A DNA stretch of 35,863 nt from Bacillota bacterium. Its GTDB lineage: Bacteria; Bacillota_I; Bacilli_A; Izemoplasmatales; Hujiaoplasmataceae. Position 1 is the first letter of the stretch. Each line of letters begins with the position of its first letter. Where the stretch lies: the NCBI GenBank assembly GCA_003245625.1, contig QKCT01000048.1:1-35863 (forward strand). The letters are read 5' to 3'. The translations under genes and the position numbers were made by a program. Below are positions 7,784 to 16,063 of the stretch, piece by piece. Below the pieces are notes generated by a model. That model was not told the origin of the DNA, did not search any database, and saw only the letters and a list, made by a program, of their open reading frames with translations.

Positions 7784-8758
7784 ATGGGATTATTCCAAAA
7801 ATTCTTTCAAAATAAAGAGCGAAAACAAAAAGCTGAAAAATATAAAATAGGAATGATGAAAACACGTCAGGGTTCCCTCTCTTCCTTAAAAGATATCTTG
7901 ACGAAATCGAAAGCGATTAATGAAGATTTGTTCTCCAAACTAGAGGAAATTTTTATCATGGCTGATATTGGTATAGATACGGTTATTGAATTTATTGAAG
8001 AACTCAAAGATTCCGTTAAAACGTTACAAATCACAGATCCACTTCAACTAGAGAATTTAATTGTTGATAAAATGTTTGAATTATACTTAAAGGACGAAAT
8101 AATCAACACAAACATACGTTATAATCAAAATGGATTAACGATAATCTTGTTTGTTGGAGTGAATGGAACCGGAAAAACTACAACCATCGGGAAAATGGCG
8201 TTTAAAATCAAACAAGAAGGAAAATCCGTCATGTTGGCTGCAGGAGATACATTCAGAGCTGGAGCCATTAATCAATTGAAGGTGTTTGGCGAAAGAGTTG
8301 GAGTTCCAGTTATAGCAAAAGAAGCCGGAAGTGATCCTTCCAGCGTCATATATGATGCGATTCAAATTGCCAAGAAAGACAAAGTGGACGTATTACTTGT
8401 GGATACTGCTGGCCGTCTTCAAAACAAAGTAAATTTGATGAACGAGTTGAATAAGATTAGTCGTATTATCAAAAGAGAAACCAATAATCAACCATATGAA
8501 ACCTATTTAGTTATCGATGCGACTACAGGGCAAAACGGATTATCACAAGCTAAAATCTTTTCCGAGGTAACTGATGTTTCAGGAATTGTATTAACTAAAC
8601 TTGACGGTACTGCAAAAGGCGGAATCGTTTTGGCGATACGAAATAAATTAGGAATCCCAATTTCCTTTGTCGGGTTGGGTGAAAAATTGGAAGATCTCGA
8701 GTATTTTGACATTGAAAATTACATTTATGGTTTATTCGCTGATTTCTTCCAAGGGTAG
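7784..8758 (+). CDS. ftsY: Signal recognition particle receptor FtsY
   Basis: FtsY is the SRP receptor GTPase that docks ribosome-SRP complexes at the membrane. The protein has a short basic N-terminus in place of the acidic A domain, then the helical N domain and the G domain: GVNGTGKTTTIGKMA (P-loop), AGDTFRAGAINQL, DTAGRLQNK and TKLDGTAKGG. At 324 residues it is near the Gram-positive size. I start at ATG 7784 (MGLFQKFF), six bases after GGTGGTG; the two in-frame GTG codons at 7772 and 7775 are part of that ribosome binding site. It heads the SRP operon ftsY-ylxM-ffh, the same order as in Bacillus. Confidence 0.95.
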   Translation: MGLFQKFFQNKERKQKAEKYKIGMMKTRQGSLSSLKDILTKSKAINEDLFSKLEEIFIMADIGIDTVIEFIEELKDSVKTLQITDPLQLENLIVDKMFELYLKDEIINTNIRYNQNGLTIILFVGVNGTGKTTTIGKMAFKIKQEGKSVMLAAGDTFRAGAINQLKVFGERVGVPVIAKEAGSDPSSVIYDAIQIAKKDKVDVLLVDTAGRLQNKVNLMNELNKISRIIKRETNNQPYETYLVIDATTGQNGLSQAKIFSEVTDVSGIVLTKLDGTAKGGIVLAIRNKLGIPISFVGLGEKLEDLEYFDIENYIYGLFADFFQG

Positions 8759-8766
8759 GTGAAAGA

Positions 8767-9078
8767 ATGGATTTGAAAGAAAAAATTCGTTTGAATTCTC
8801 TCTATGACATTTATGGAGAATTGCTTACAGAAAAACAAAGAGAGTATTTTGAATATTACTATTTAAGTGACTATTCCTTGTCTGAAATTTCAGATATTCT
8901 TTCTGTAAGTAGAAACGCAGTTCACATGCAACTAAAAAATGTAGTGTCACATTTAGAACACTATGAAACGACATTGAAAATACAAAAGAAAAAAGAAATC
9001 GTCAAGGCTTTGATGTATAAGATTGATCAAAGTGCAATTACAATCGATGAAATCAAAAAAGAATTGGAGAAGATGTAA
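8767..9078 (+). CDS. ylxM: YlxM-family helix-turn-helix protein, SRP-associated
   Basis: The 103-residue protein fits the YlxM/p13-like family (UPF0122): a compact all-helical protein with a sigma-70 region 4-like helix-turn-helix (YSLSEISDILSVSRNAVHMQLKN split around 37-60) and a C-terminal coiled helix. In streptococci and Bacillus the gene sits beside ffh, and the protein is reported to modulate SRP GTPase activity. Eight bases separate it from ftsY and three from ffh, so the three are one operon. The ATG follows GGTGAAAG. Name assignment rests on family resemblance and position. Confidence 0.88.
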   Translation: MDLKEKIRLNSLYDIYGELLTEKQREYFEYYYLSDYSLSEISDILSVSRNAVHMQLKNVVSHLEHYETTLKIQKKKEIVKALMYKIDQSAITIDEIKKELEKM

Positions 9079-9081
9079 GCT

Positions 9082-10473
9082 ATGGCATTTGAAAATTTGA
9101 CCAGTCGCTTTCAAATGGCTTTAAGAAGAATTACAGGAAAAGCGAGATTAACGGAATCTGATATTGATCAAATGATGCGAGAAGTAAGACTCTCGCTTTT
9201 GGAAGCCGATGTTAACTATAAAGTAGTCAAAGAATTCACAGATGAAGTCAAGCAACAAGCATATGGAGAAAAGATTCTCAAAGGCTTAAATCCCGGACAA
9301 CAAGTTGTTAAAATCGTAAGTGATGAACTTACCAAATTAATGGGTGAAACAGCTTCCGAACTAAAACTCAATCCAAGTGGTACTACAGTGATCTTAATGG
9401 TTGGTCTTCAAGGTGCCGGAAAAACAACGACTGCTGGGAAATTAGCGAACTATATTCGTAAGAATCATGATAAGAATCCTATATTGATTGCAGCCGATAT
9501 CTATCGTCCAGCAGCAATCGAACAACTTCAAACCGTTGGGGCACAATTGAAAATTCCTGTGTTTGAAATGGGAAAAACAAACCCAATCCAAATCGTTAGA
9601 GAAGGGTTGGATTATGCAAAAACTCAAGGGCATAATGTTGTCATCATTGATACTGCCGGTCGCCTTCATATTGACGATCAGATGATGGATGAAATTCGCG
9701 AAATCGAAGTGATATCAAAACCAAATGAGGTTCTTTTAACCGTCGATGCGATGACCGGTCAAGACGCAGTCAATGTCGCGAAATCCTTCCATGAGGCCTT
9801 GCATCTGACAGGGTGTGTTTTGACAAAATTAGATGGAGATACCAGAGGTGGAGCAGCTCTATCGATTCGCAAAATTACTGATGTACCGATTAAATTCTCT
9901 GGAACCGGCGAAAAACTAACAGAGATAGAAGTATTTCATCCAGAACGTATGGCAAGTCGTATTTTGGGAATGGGAGACATTATGTCTCTTGTAGAAAAAG
10001 CCACTGCTGAAATCGATGAAGCCGAAGCGATGTCCATGATGGAAAAAATGATGTCGGGACAGTTCGATTACAACGATCTGCTAAAACAGATGAAGATGAT
10101 GAAGAGGATGGGTAAATTCTCAGGATTGTTAAAAATGATTCCGGGTATGAGCACGATGGCTAATGTCGATCAAATCGACGATAGCCAATTAGCATACATT
10201 GAAGCCATTATTAACTCCATGACAAAAGCGGAAAGAAAAAACCCAGAACTAATTGAACGTAGCAGTTCGAGAAGAAATCGAATTTCTGAAGGTTGTGGAC
10301 GATCTACTACCGAAGTGAGTCGACTGATTTCGACATTGGATAAGCAACGAAAAATGATGCGACAACTTCAAAATATGAATCCTCAAAATATTCAAAACAT
10401 GGCACAAGGGACATATCAACCAAGAGAGTCTCGTGCGATGAGAAGAGCAAAAAAGAAAAGTGGTGGCTATTAA
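9082..10473 (+). CDS. ffh: Signal recognition particle protein Ffh
   Basis: Ffh (SRP54) binds signal sequences and SRP RNA and delivers nascent membrane proteins to FtsY. The 463-residue protein has an N domain, a G domain (GLQGAGKTTTAGKLA, DIYRPAAIEQL, DTAGRLHIDD, TKLDGDTRGG) and a Met-rich M domain. The RNA-binding helix-turn-helix reads RRNRISEGCGRS, where the usual GSG is GCG, a small change. No SRP RNA gene is visible in the window. The start is three bases after ylxM, with a poorly spaced GGAG, so translation may depend on coupling. Confidence 0.96.
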   Translation: MAFENLTSRFQMALRRITGKARLTESDIDQMMREVRLSLLEADVNYKVVKEFTDEVKQQAYGEKILKGLNPGQQVVKIVSDELTKLMGETASELKLNPSGTTVILMVGLQGAGKTTTAGKLANYIRKNHDKNPILIAADIYRPAAIEQLQTVGAQLKIPVFEMGKTNPIQIVREGLDYAKTQGHNVVIIDTAGRLHIDDQMMDEIREIEVISKPNEVLLTVDAMTGQDAVNVAKSFHEALHLTGCVLTKLDGDTRGGAALSIRKITDVPIKFSGTGEKLTEIEVFHPERMASRILGMGDIMSLVEKATAEIDEAEAMSMMEKMMSGQFDYNDLLKQMKMMKRMGKFSGLLKMIPGMSTMANVDQIDDSQLAYIEAIINSMTKAERKNPELIERSSSRRNRISEGCGRSTTEVSRLISTLDKQRKMMRQLQNMNPQNIQNMAQGTYQPRESRAMRRAKKKSGGY

Positions 10474-10490
10474 TAGCCACCATTATTTTT
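10461..10490 (+). terminator. Bidirectional terminator between ffh and the convergent HAD gene
   Basis: TGGTGGCTA (10461-10469) pairs perfectly with TAGCCACCA (10474-10482) around TTAA, followed by TTATTTTT on the plus strand. On the minus strand the same stem is followed by a T-rich stretch (complement of 10449-10460). It overlaps the ffh stop codon and abuts the stop of the minus-strand gene. Confidence 0.85.
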
Positions 10491-11304
10491 GAGAAAGGTA
10501 CTTGGATAAGAAACGATAAACAGCATTTTCGGAACTAGTATGATCCAAAACAATATCTGCCACTTTGATTAAGTCAGGATGAGAATTTCTAACGCAAACC
10601 CCAACTTTGGCATATTCAATCATCTCGATATCATTATGTCCATCACCGATGGCTATGACTTGATCGCGATCAAATCCAAGGAGTTTGGCTACATACGCCA
10701 AAGCTTTTCCCTTATTGGACTCAGGAGTGTAAATCTCCAAGATCGAATCAAATTCTCCCTTTAAATCCCAGATTCGGCAGAGGACTTTGCCTTGATACTT
10801 CTGATCAATATAGTCTTTGATGATTTTTCCTCGACCTTGTTTTCCAATGATTATAAAACCATTTGTATCAGTCTTCAAAGTGTTGCGAAGGTTACCGACG
10901 ATAATATCGGTAGCCCCATCAACGTGAAGTAATGGTTCAATTTCCTTTTCTTCTTTATATAAGTAGATTTCATCGTATACTTCAGAAAAGGCATTGCGAA
11001 TATGATCGAGGTTATTTTCGAAAATATCAATGATTGCATCTTTGTTAACCACATAATTGACCATCGGAAAATCCTCATGATTTGGATGTGTAATCAAACC
11101 ACCGTTATAATTTATGATCGGTGTGTCTAATCCGAAGCGCTCGTATACAAACTTTGAAGAACGATAGGGTCTTCCTGTTGCAATCACAATTTTATGACCG
11201 AATTCCTGTAATTTTTTCATGAATTCGCACAATGTCTCAGATAAAGAATCGAAATCATATAGGATCGTTCCATCTAAATCAAGTGCGATTAAGTAATTGT
11301 CCAT
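10483..11304 (-). CDS. Cof-type HAD-family hydrolase
   Basis: The protein is a haloacid dehalogenase-fold phosphatase of the Cof/YxeH type: motif I DLDGTILYD with the nucleophile Asp, motif II IATGRP, a large C2 cap domain, a motif III Lys region, and motif IV GDGHNDIEMI. Such enzymes dephosphorylate sugar phosphates, flavin mononucleotide or pyridoxal phosphate; the substrate cannot be predicted. I prefer the start at 11304 (MDNYLIALDLDGT), which follows GGTGAT; an ATG six codons earlier (11322) is possible. It is the only minus-strand gene, flanked by a divergent promoter region and a bidirectional terminator. Confidence 0.88.
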   Translation of the reverse strand: MDNYLIALDLDGTILYDFDSLSETLCEFMKKLQEFGHKIVIATGRPYRSSKFVYERFGLDTPIINYNGGLITHPNHEDFPMVNYVVNKDAIIDIFENNLDHIRNAFSEVYDEIYLYKEEKEIEPLLHVDGATDIIVGNLRNTLKTDTNGFIIIGKQGRGKIIKDYIDQKYQGKVLCRIWDLKGEFDSILEIYTPESNKGKALAYVAKLLGFDRDQVIAIGDGHNDIEMIEYAKVGVCVRNSHPDLIKVADIVLDHTSSENAVYRFLSKYLSQK

Positions 11305-11352
11305 AGTATCACCGAAATCCATTATCTCATATCGTTGGGATTAATGCAAATC

Positions 11353-11358
11353 ATTATA
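11353..11358 (-). promoter_or_regulatory. Putative -10 box for the HAD gene
   Basis: TATAAT on the minus strand lies about 50 bases upstream of the preferred start. No convincing -35 is visible. It sits five bases from the -35 box of the divergent plus-strand promoter, so the two promoters may interfere. Confidence 0.4.
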
Positions 11359-11362
11359 ACAA

Positions 11363-11391
11363 TTGAATAATATTATATTTTAAGATATAAT
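11363..11391 (+). promoter_or_regulatory. Promoter of the 11416-18831 operon
   Basis: TTGAAT (11363-11368), 17-base spacer, TATAAT (11386-11391). It lies 24 bases before the first gene of an eight-gene tightly packed operon that runs to the terminator near 18846. Confidence 0.7.
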
Positions 11392-11415
11392 TTAATGTAA
11401 TAGGAGCGTAAAAAG

Positions 11416-12195
11416 ATGACTGCTAAATTGATGATAAATCTGTTTCCCTTAATGACTTTGGCAATCGAATGGGTCAACATCCGATATTTCCTTCTTGGTG
11501 CTGTGACTGGTATCATTCTTTTGGCTTTATCTGTGGTTGGAATCCTAGCGACAAACGAACGTAAGAAGACAAAAATTCGAATGTCCAAAGGGGAACCGTT
11601 GGACGAAAAAGTCGTTATGGATATGATCGAATCGAAACAGAATCAATTGGAAAAAACAGCGAGAACGACTGACAGTGGATATTTCAAAGTAGCATTGGAT
11701 TTAAGTTTGGAATTATCAGAAGAAATCTCCCGATATTACTTTCCAGATTCACGCTATCCATTATACGAATTGTCCATCCAAGAATTATTAACTCTCAACT
11801 ATTATATTACCAATCGTATCAATGATTTGGTCAATGGAAAATTCTTTAAATTATTCAAAAACTATCGAATTGCAAGTATTATTGATTTGTTGAATACCAA
11901 AAAGAAGATAACCAATTCTAAATTGATGCAAATCTCAAGAAAAATTAAAATCCAACAAATCTACAGCGCGAGTAAAACAGTATTGAATTATGCAAATCCA
12001 ATTTACTGGTTTCGAAAACTAGCTATCAAACCGACAACAGTCTTAGTAACCAAAGAGATATGTAAATACATCATTTCTATTTTTGGAGAAGAAACAAATA
12101 AAATCTATAGCAAAGCAATCTTTAAACAGGAAGATTCTGAAGAAGATATCATGTCAAAATTGGAAAAGATTGTTGAAAGCGAGGAAATTGAGTAA
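11416..12195 (+). CDS. Membrane-anchored protein of unknown function
   Basis: I do not recognise a characterised family. The 259-residue protein has a hydrophobic N-terminus (about 4-20) and a clear membrane helix (about 25-46, RYFLLGAVTGIILLALSVVG), followed by a basic stop-transfer stretch and a helical cytoplasmic domain. The segment EEISRYYFPDSRYPLYELSI loosely recalls uncharacterised proteins associated with DUF697/YcjF-like membrane proteins, but this is only a visual resemblance. The start follows AGGAG. Its stop overlaps the ATG of the soluble FtsK-like gene by one base, so the two are coupled and may act together, for example as anchor and motor. Confidence 0.8.
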   Translation: MTAKLMINLFPLMTLAIEWVNIRYFLLGAVTGIILLALSVVGILATNERKKTKIRMSKGEPLDEKVVMDMIESKQNQLEKTARTTDSGYFKVALDLSLELSEEISRYYFPDSRYPLYELSIQELLTLNYYITNRINDLVNGKFFKLFKNYRIASIIDLLNTKKKITNSKLMQISRKIKIQQIYSASKTVLNYANPIYWFRKLAIKPTTVLVTKEICKYIISIFGEETNKIYSKAIFKQEDSEEDIMSKLEKIVESEEIE

Positions 12196-14345
12196 TGTTT
12201 AATCGCAAAAAGAAACCGGAACGAATTATTCCAGGCTATACGAGAACGCCTGATAATCGAGAATTCTTCATTCCTCAAATCAGTGTCATTGAAGATAAGA
12301 AAGCATTGAGAAACAAGTTTGTCTCTCCGATTTTTGGTACGGCTGCCAAGGATGAAGTTACCATCCCTCAAGATCGTCAAGGTTGGGGAGATATCGATAA
12401 AAAGTATGACGCTTTTCGAAGCAAAAGAAAACTGACAAAAGAAGAAGCAAAACGCAGATATGGGCATCAATATTATGAGTTTATGCGAGTAGACAGTTCT
12501 GCGATGAAAAAGGTTCATACGGAAGAAGGCTTAACCAGCGATGATTTACTAAGGGCTCAACAGTTAGAAAATCCTCAAACCGCAGAAGATATCATTAATG
12601 ATCATACTACTTCTGTTTCTGTTGATGAATTCTTCAAATCAGCCGAAGAAACCTTGCAACAAAATGAAGAGGAAATTATTGAATCCGAGGTTCTTAAGGA
12701 TATCATTGTGGAAGATGATGACGATTCGATGAAATACGATCGAATTGAAGAAGAACGCGAAGATGATGAAATCATTTTCCAATCAACGCAAGAAGAAGAA
12801 CAAGAAATCGAAGATATTGCATTCGCCGATGATTTTGAATATGAAGAATATAAACCTCCGGTTGTCCCTAAGGAAAATCGCCATGTTGAACAACCAATTG
12901 AAAAAGTGGACTTTAAGCATTATCAACTTCCACCGATTAGTCTGTTCAAGAAAACGAAAGCAAAAGCAGATGAGGAGCCTACTTGGATTAAAGATAATAT
13001 TGATATCATAAATCAAACTTTATTATCTTTTGGTATTGAAGGTGAAGTGACCAATTATACAAAAGGACCAACTGTTACTCGATATGAAATTGCTCTTGGT
13101 TCTGGAGTTCAAACAAAAAAAATAACTTCTATTTCAGACAATATTCAAATGAGTTTAGCAGCTTTGAGTATTCGTATAGAAGCTCCAATCCCTGGAAAAA
13201 CAACTGTCGGAATTGAAGTGCCAAATAAAGTGCGAGAGTCTGTTTTCTTCGGAGATGTTGTAGATAACGACTACTTCTTGAATTCTGAAGATCCATTGTT
13301 AATTGCAATCGGGCTAGACATCGATGCAAATCCTGTATATACATCGATTGAGTCGATGCCACACGGACTGGTTGCGGGGTCTACTCAAAGTGGAAAGTCG
13401 GTATGCATTGCATCCATCATTGCTTCTTTGATTACGAAGAATAAACCGGATGGATTAAAGATGATGATGATTGACCCGAAGAAAGTTGATTTGCAACAAT
13501 TTGCCGATATTCCTCATTTGATTACACCAATCATCGACGATCCGAAAATTGCAGTAGAATCCCTAAAATATATGGTAAACGAAATGGAATCCCGCTATGA
13601 TACTTTGAAAGAGTTCAAAGCAATCAACGTGAAAGATTACTATCGTAGAAGACAAAATACACCGAATTTCAAAGCGATGCCGCGAATTGTTATTATTATC
13701 GAAGAGGCTTCCGATTTATTGATTACCGGTGGTAGTGAAGTAGAAGAAGCAATCTTGAAATTAACACAAAAATCTCGTGCTGTCGGAATCCATATATTAT
13801 TAGCGACGCAAAGACCTTCTGCTGATATCATCAAAGGTGCTATTAAAGCGAACATTCCTACTAGATTTGCTTTCCGTGTTCCTTCATCGACAGACTCATC
13901 TGTTGTACTAGATATGACAGGTGCAGAAAAACTCCTCGGTAAAGGAGATATGCTTTTATCAGAAAATGGTATGGCAAGACGTTTGCAAGGTGCATATTTA
14001 TCCCCAGAAGAAATCGAAGCTGTAACAGAATTTATAATTAATCAAGCACAACCGGAATATATGTTCTCTCATGAAAGTTTAATTGTTCGAGCTCAGACCG
14101 GAGAAGATTTGGATACCATTGATGAATTGTTTAAAGAAGTTGCAAATTATGTGGTAGAAGAAGGAAAATGTTCTTTGAACAAGATTACCCAAGTTTTTGG
14201 AATAGGATTTAATCGAGCAACGCAAATTGTGGGAACATTAGAGAAATTCGGTATTGTTTCCGAAAATGTTGGTACGAAACCTCGTACTGTTCTTGTTGAG
14301 TTTGATCAACTCGCAAATATATTTGAAAGTATTGAAACCCTATGA
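12195..14345 (+). CDS. ftsK: FtsK/SpoIIIE-family DNA translocase lacking membrane helices
   Basis: Hexameric ATP-driven DNA pump that helps chromosome segregation at division. The 716-residue protein has a charged N-terminal region without transmembrane helices, an acidic linker (about 160-225), the motor domain (alpha, beta) and a C-terminal winged-helix gamma domain (CSLNKITQVFGIGFNRATQ) that reads oriented DNA motifs. Walker A is GSTQSGKS at 395-402. Walker B ends in EE (503-504, IVIIIEEASD) where the family normally has DE. AEKLLGKGDMLL, typical of the family, is intact. The usual four N-terminal helices are missing; the upstream coupled gene supplies a membrane protein. It overlaps lepB by four bases (ATGA). 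Confidence 0.92.
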   Translation: MFNRKKKPERIIPGYTRTPDNREFFIPQISVIEDKKALRNKFVSPIFGTAAKDEVTIPQDRQGWGDIDKKYDAFRSKRKLTKEEAKRRYGHQYYEFMRVDSSAMKKVHTEEGLTSDDLLRAQQLENPQTAEDIINDHTTSVSVDEFFKSAEETLQQNEEEIIESEVLKDIIVEDDDDSMKYDRIEEEREDDEIIFQSTQEEEQEIEDIAFADDFEYEEYKPPVVPKENRHVEQPIEKVDFKHYQLPPISLFKKTKAKADEEPTWIKDNIDIINQTLLSFGIEGEVTNYTKGPTVTRYEIALGSGVQTKKITSISDNIQMSLAALSIRIEAPIPGKTTVGIEVPNKVRESVFFGDVVDNDYFLNSEDPLLIAIGLDIDANPVYTSIESMPHGLVAGSTQSGKSVCIASIIASLITKNKPDGLKMMMIDPKKVDLQQFADIPHLITPIIDDPKIAVESLKYMVNEMESRYDTLKEFKAINVKDYYRRRQNTPNFKAMPRIVIIIEEASDLLITGGSEVEEAILKLTQKSRAVGIHILLATQRPSADIIKGAIKANIPTRFAFRVPSSTDSSVVLDMTGAEKLLGKGDMLLSENGMARRLQGAYLSPEEIEAVTEFIINQAQPEYMFSHESLIVRAQTGEDLDTIDELFKEVANYVVEEGKCSLNKITQVFGIGFNRATQIVGTLEKFGIVSENVGTKPRTVLVEFDQLANIFESIETL

Positions 14346-15172
14346 TAGAAGAAATTAACTTACTGGATGAAGAAACAGAACAAGAAAACTTGTTAAGCGA
14401 TTATAACAAGCTGATGAAAAAATCCATTTGGATGATCATCAGCTTTTATGGTATGTTGCTTGTAAGTTTTGGATTATTCCTTTATTTACAACAAAATAAA
14501 TTCTTTATCTTTAATATCAATCGTTCTTTTGAAAACGTTCCAAGTCCGATGATCGCTGAACTATTTTCCATGTTCTTTTTCGCAATCATTATCATTGGTT
14601 TGATATCTTTCTTGGTATTAACAGTTGCGTTTGTACAACAAAAAACAAAAGTATTGCAAGTCGATGAGGAAACCTACGAGGCATATCGCAAGAAATTTAG
14701 CGTCGCAGATGTATTTAGTGTCGTTCCGACCTTCCTTGTAATTGTTATGATTATCAATGGTTTTTTCTTTTCCTTTGCGCAAGTCGATGGAGAGTCGATG
14801 GAACCTACATTTCAAAACAACGATGCAGTCTTGATTAAATATGTTGAATCCTATGATACGGATGAAATCGTGATTGTTGATAAAGGAGACATGTATATCA
14901 TCAAACGTTTGGTCGCTCAAGCTGGAGATCATCTTGTGGTCAATGAGACAGGTGTATATGTGAATGATGTTTATATCTCAAGCGTAATGTATGAGGATTC
15001 ATCTGGAAACTTAAAATTGCTAAACTATAAATCCTATGACATAATTATTCCAGAGGGAAGTTACTATGTTTTGGGAGATAATGAATATCATTCCAGTGAT
15101 TCTCGAGTAGAAGGGTTATTTACGGAAGATAATATGATTGGAGTTGTCATTTTTAAATTCCCTATGGGATAG
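14342..15172 (+). CDS. lepB: Signal peptidase I with extra N-terminal membrane helices
   Basis: The protein cleaves signal peptides of exported proteins using a Ser/Lys dyad. The serine is S152 in DGESMEPTF, the general base lysine is K188 in YIIKRLVAQAGD, and box E is GDNEYHSSDSR. At 276 residues it is longer than the usual Gram-positive enzyme: hydrophobic segments at about 27-50, 70-98 and 121-147 suggest three membrane helices, the last one placed directly before the catalytic serine as in ordinary SPase I. The first two are an addition. It overlaps the ftsK stop by four bases. It ends in TAG. Confidence 0.93.
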   Translation: MIEEINLLDEETEQENLLSDYNKLMKKSIWMIISFYGMLLVSFGLFLYLQQNKFFIFNINRSFENVPSPMIAELFSMFFFAIIIIGLISFLVLTVAFVQQKTKVLQVDEETYEAYRKKFSVADVFSVVPTFLVIVMIINGFFFSFAQVDGESMEPTFQNNDAVLIKYVESYDTDEIVIVDKGDMYIIKRLVAQAGDHLVVNETGVYVNDVYISSVMYEDSSGNLKLLNYKSYDIIIPEGSYYVLGDNEYHSSDSRVEGLFTEDNMIGVVIFKFPMG

Positions 15173-15199
15173 AATTTGACTCTAACAAGGGGGACGGCT

Positions 15200-16063
15200 T
15201 TGAAACAAATTCAATGGTTTCCTGGCCATATGCAAAAAGCCAGAAGACAAATAGAAGAAAAACTACCTGTTATCGATATCGTTTACGAAATCAGAGACGC
15301 AAGAATTCCGGAATCCAGTCGGAATCCTTTGTTGATGGAAATCGTTAAAGGAAAACCAATTCTAGTTATTCTAAATAAGAGCGATTTGGCTGACCCAATG
15401 AAAACAAAAGAATGGATTCAAAAATATGAACAATCTGGCATGCATTGTATCGAATTAAATTCTCTAACTGGAAATGTCTTTTCTCAAGTGAATCAAAAAA
15501 CTCAAATAATACTACAAGGTTTAAAAGAAAAAGAAGAAAAGAAGGGAATGACTGCCCGACCATTTCGAGCGATGGTAATTGGAATTCCTAATGTTGGTAA
15601 ATCGCAATTTATCAATAATATGGCCGGAAAGAATAAAGTGAAAACAGGGAATCTACCTGGAGTGACAAAAACACAGAGTTTCATTAAAACCAAAGGCGAC
15701 CTTCTTTTGTTGGATAACCCAGGTGTTTTGTGGCCAAAGTTTGAAGATGAGTCCATTGGATTTCATTTGGCATTGTTAGGTTCTATCAAGGATGACATAT
15801 TGCCATTAGATGAAGTGGCTATATTTGGTATTCGATATTTATTGAATCACTATCCAAACAGACTAAAAGAACGATATGGTATCGATGCGGATATCGAAAC
15901 ACCAATTCTAGAAATCTTTGACCAGATTGGCATAAACCGAGGTTGCAGATTATCTGGTGGTGATATCGATTACGATCGAGTCATTAATCTGTTTTTGTAT
16001 GATATACGCAATTCAAAATTAGGAAGGATCACGATTGAGTCCATTGAAGATGTATCAGTTTGA
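15200..16063 (+). CDS. rbgA: Ribosome biogenesis GTPase RbgA (YlqF)
   Basis: RbgA is a circularly permuted GTPase needed for late assembly of the 50S subunit. The permuted order is visible: G4 (LNKSDLAD) comes first, then G1 (GIPNVGKSQFINN), the G2/G3 loop (GNLPGVTKTQ) and DNPGVLWPK. The 287 residues also include the C-terminal helical RNA-binding domain. The family typically begins ..IQWFPGHMxKA; this fits the TTG at 15200 (reads LKQIQWFPGHM), six bases after AAGGGGG. An earlier in-frame TTG at 15176 has no such site. In Bacillus rbgA also precedes rnhB, after a lepB-like gene. Confidence 0.94.
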   Translation: MKQIQWFPGHMQKARRQIEEKLPVIDIVYEIRDARIPESSRNPLLMEIVKGKPILVILNKSDLADPMKTKEWIQKYEQSGMHCIELNSLTGNVFSQVNQKTQIILQGLKEKEEKKGMTARPFRAMVIGIPNVGKSQFINNMAGKNKVKTGNLPGVTKTQSFIKTKGDLLLLDNPGVLWPKFEDESIGFHLALLGSIKDDILPLDEVAIFGIRYLLNHYPNRLKERYGIDADIETPILEIFDQIGINRGCRLSGGDIDYDRVINLFLYDIRNSKLGRITIESIEDVSV

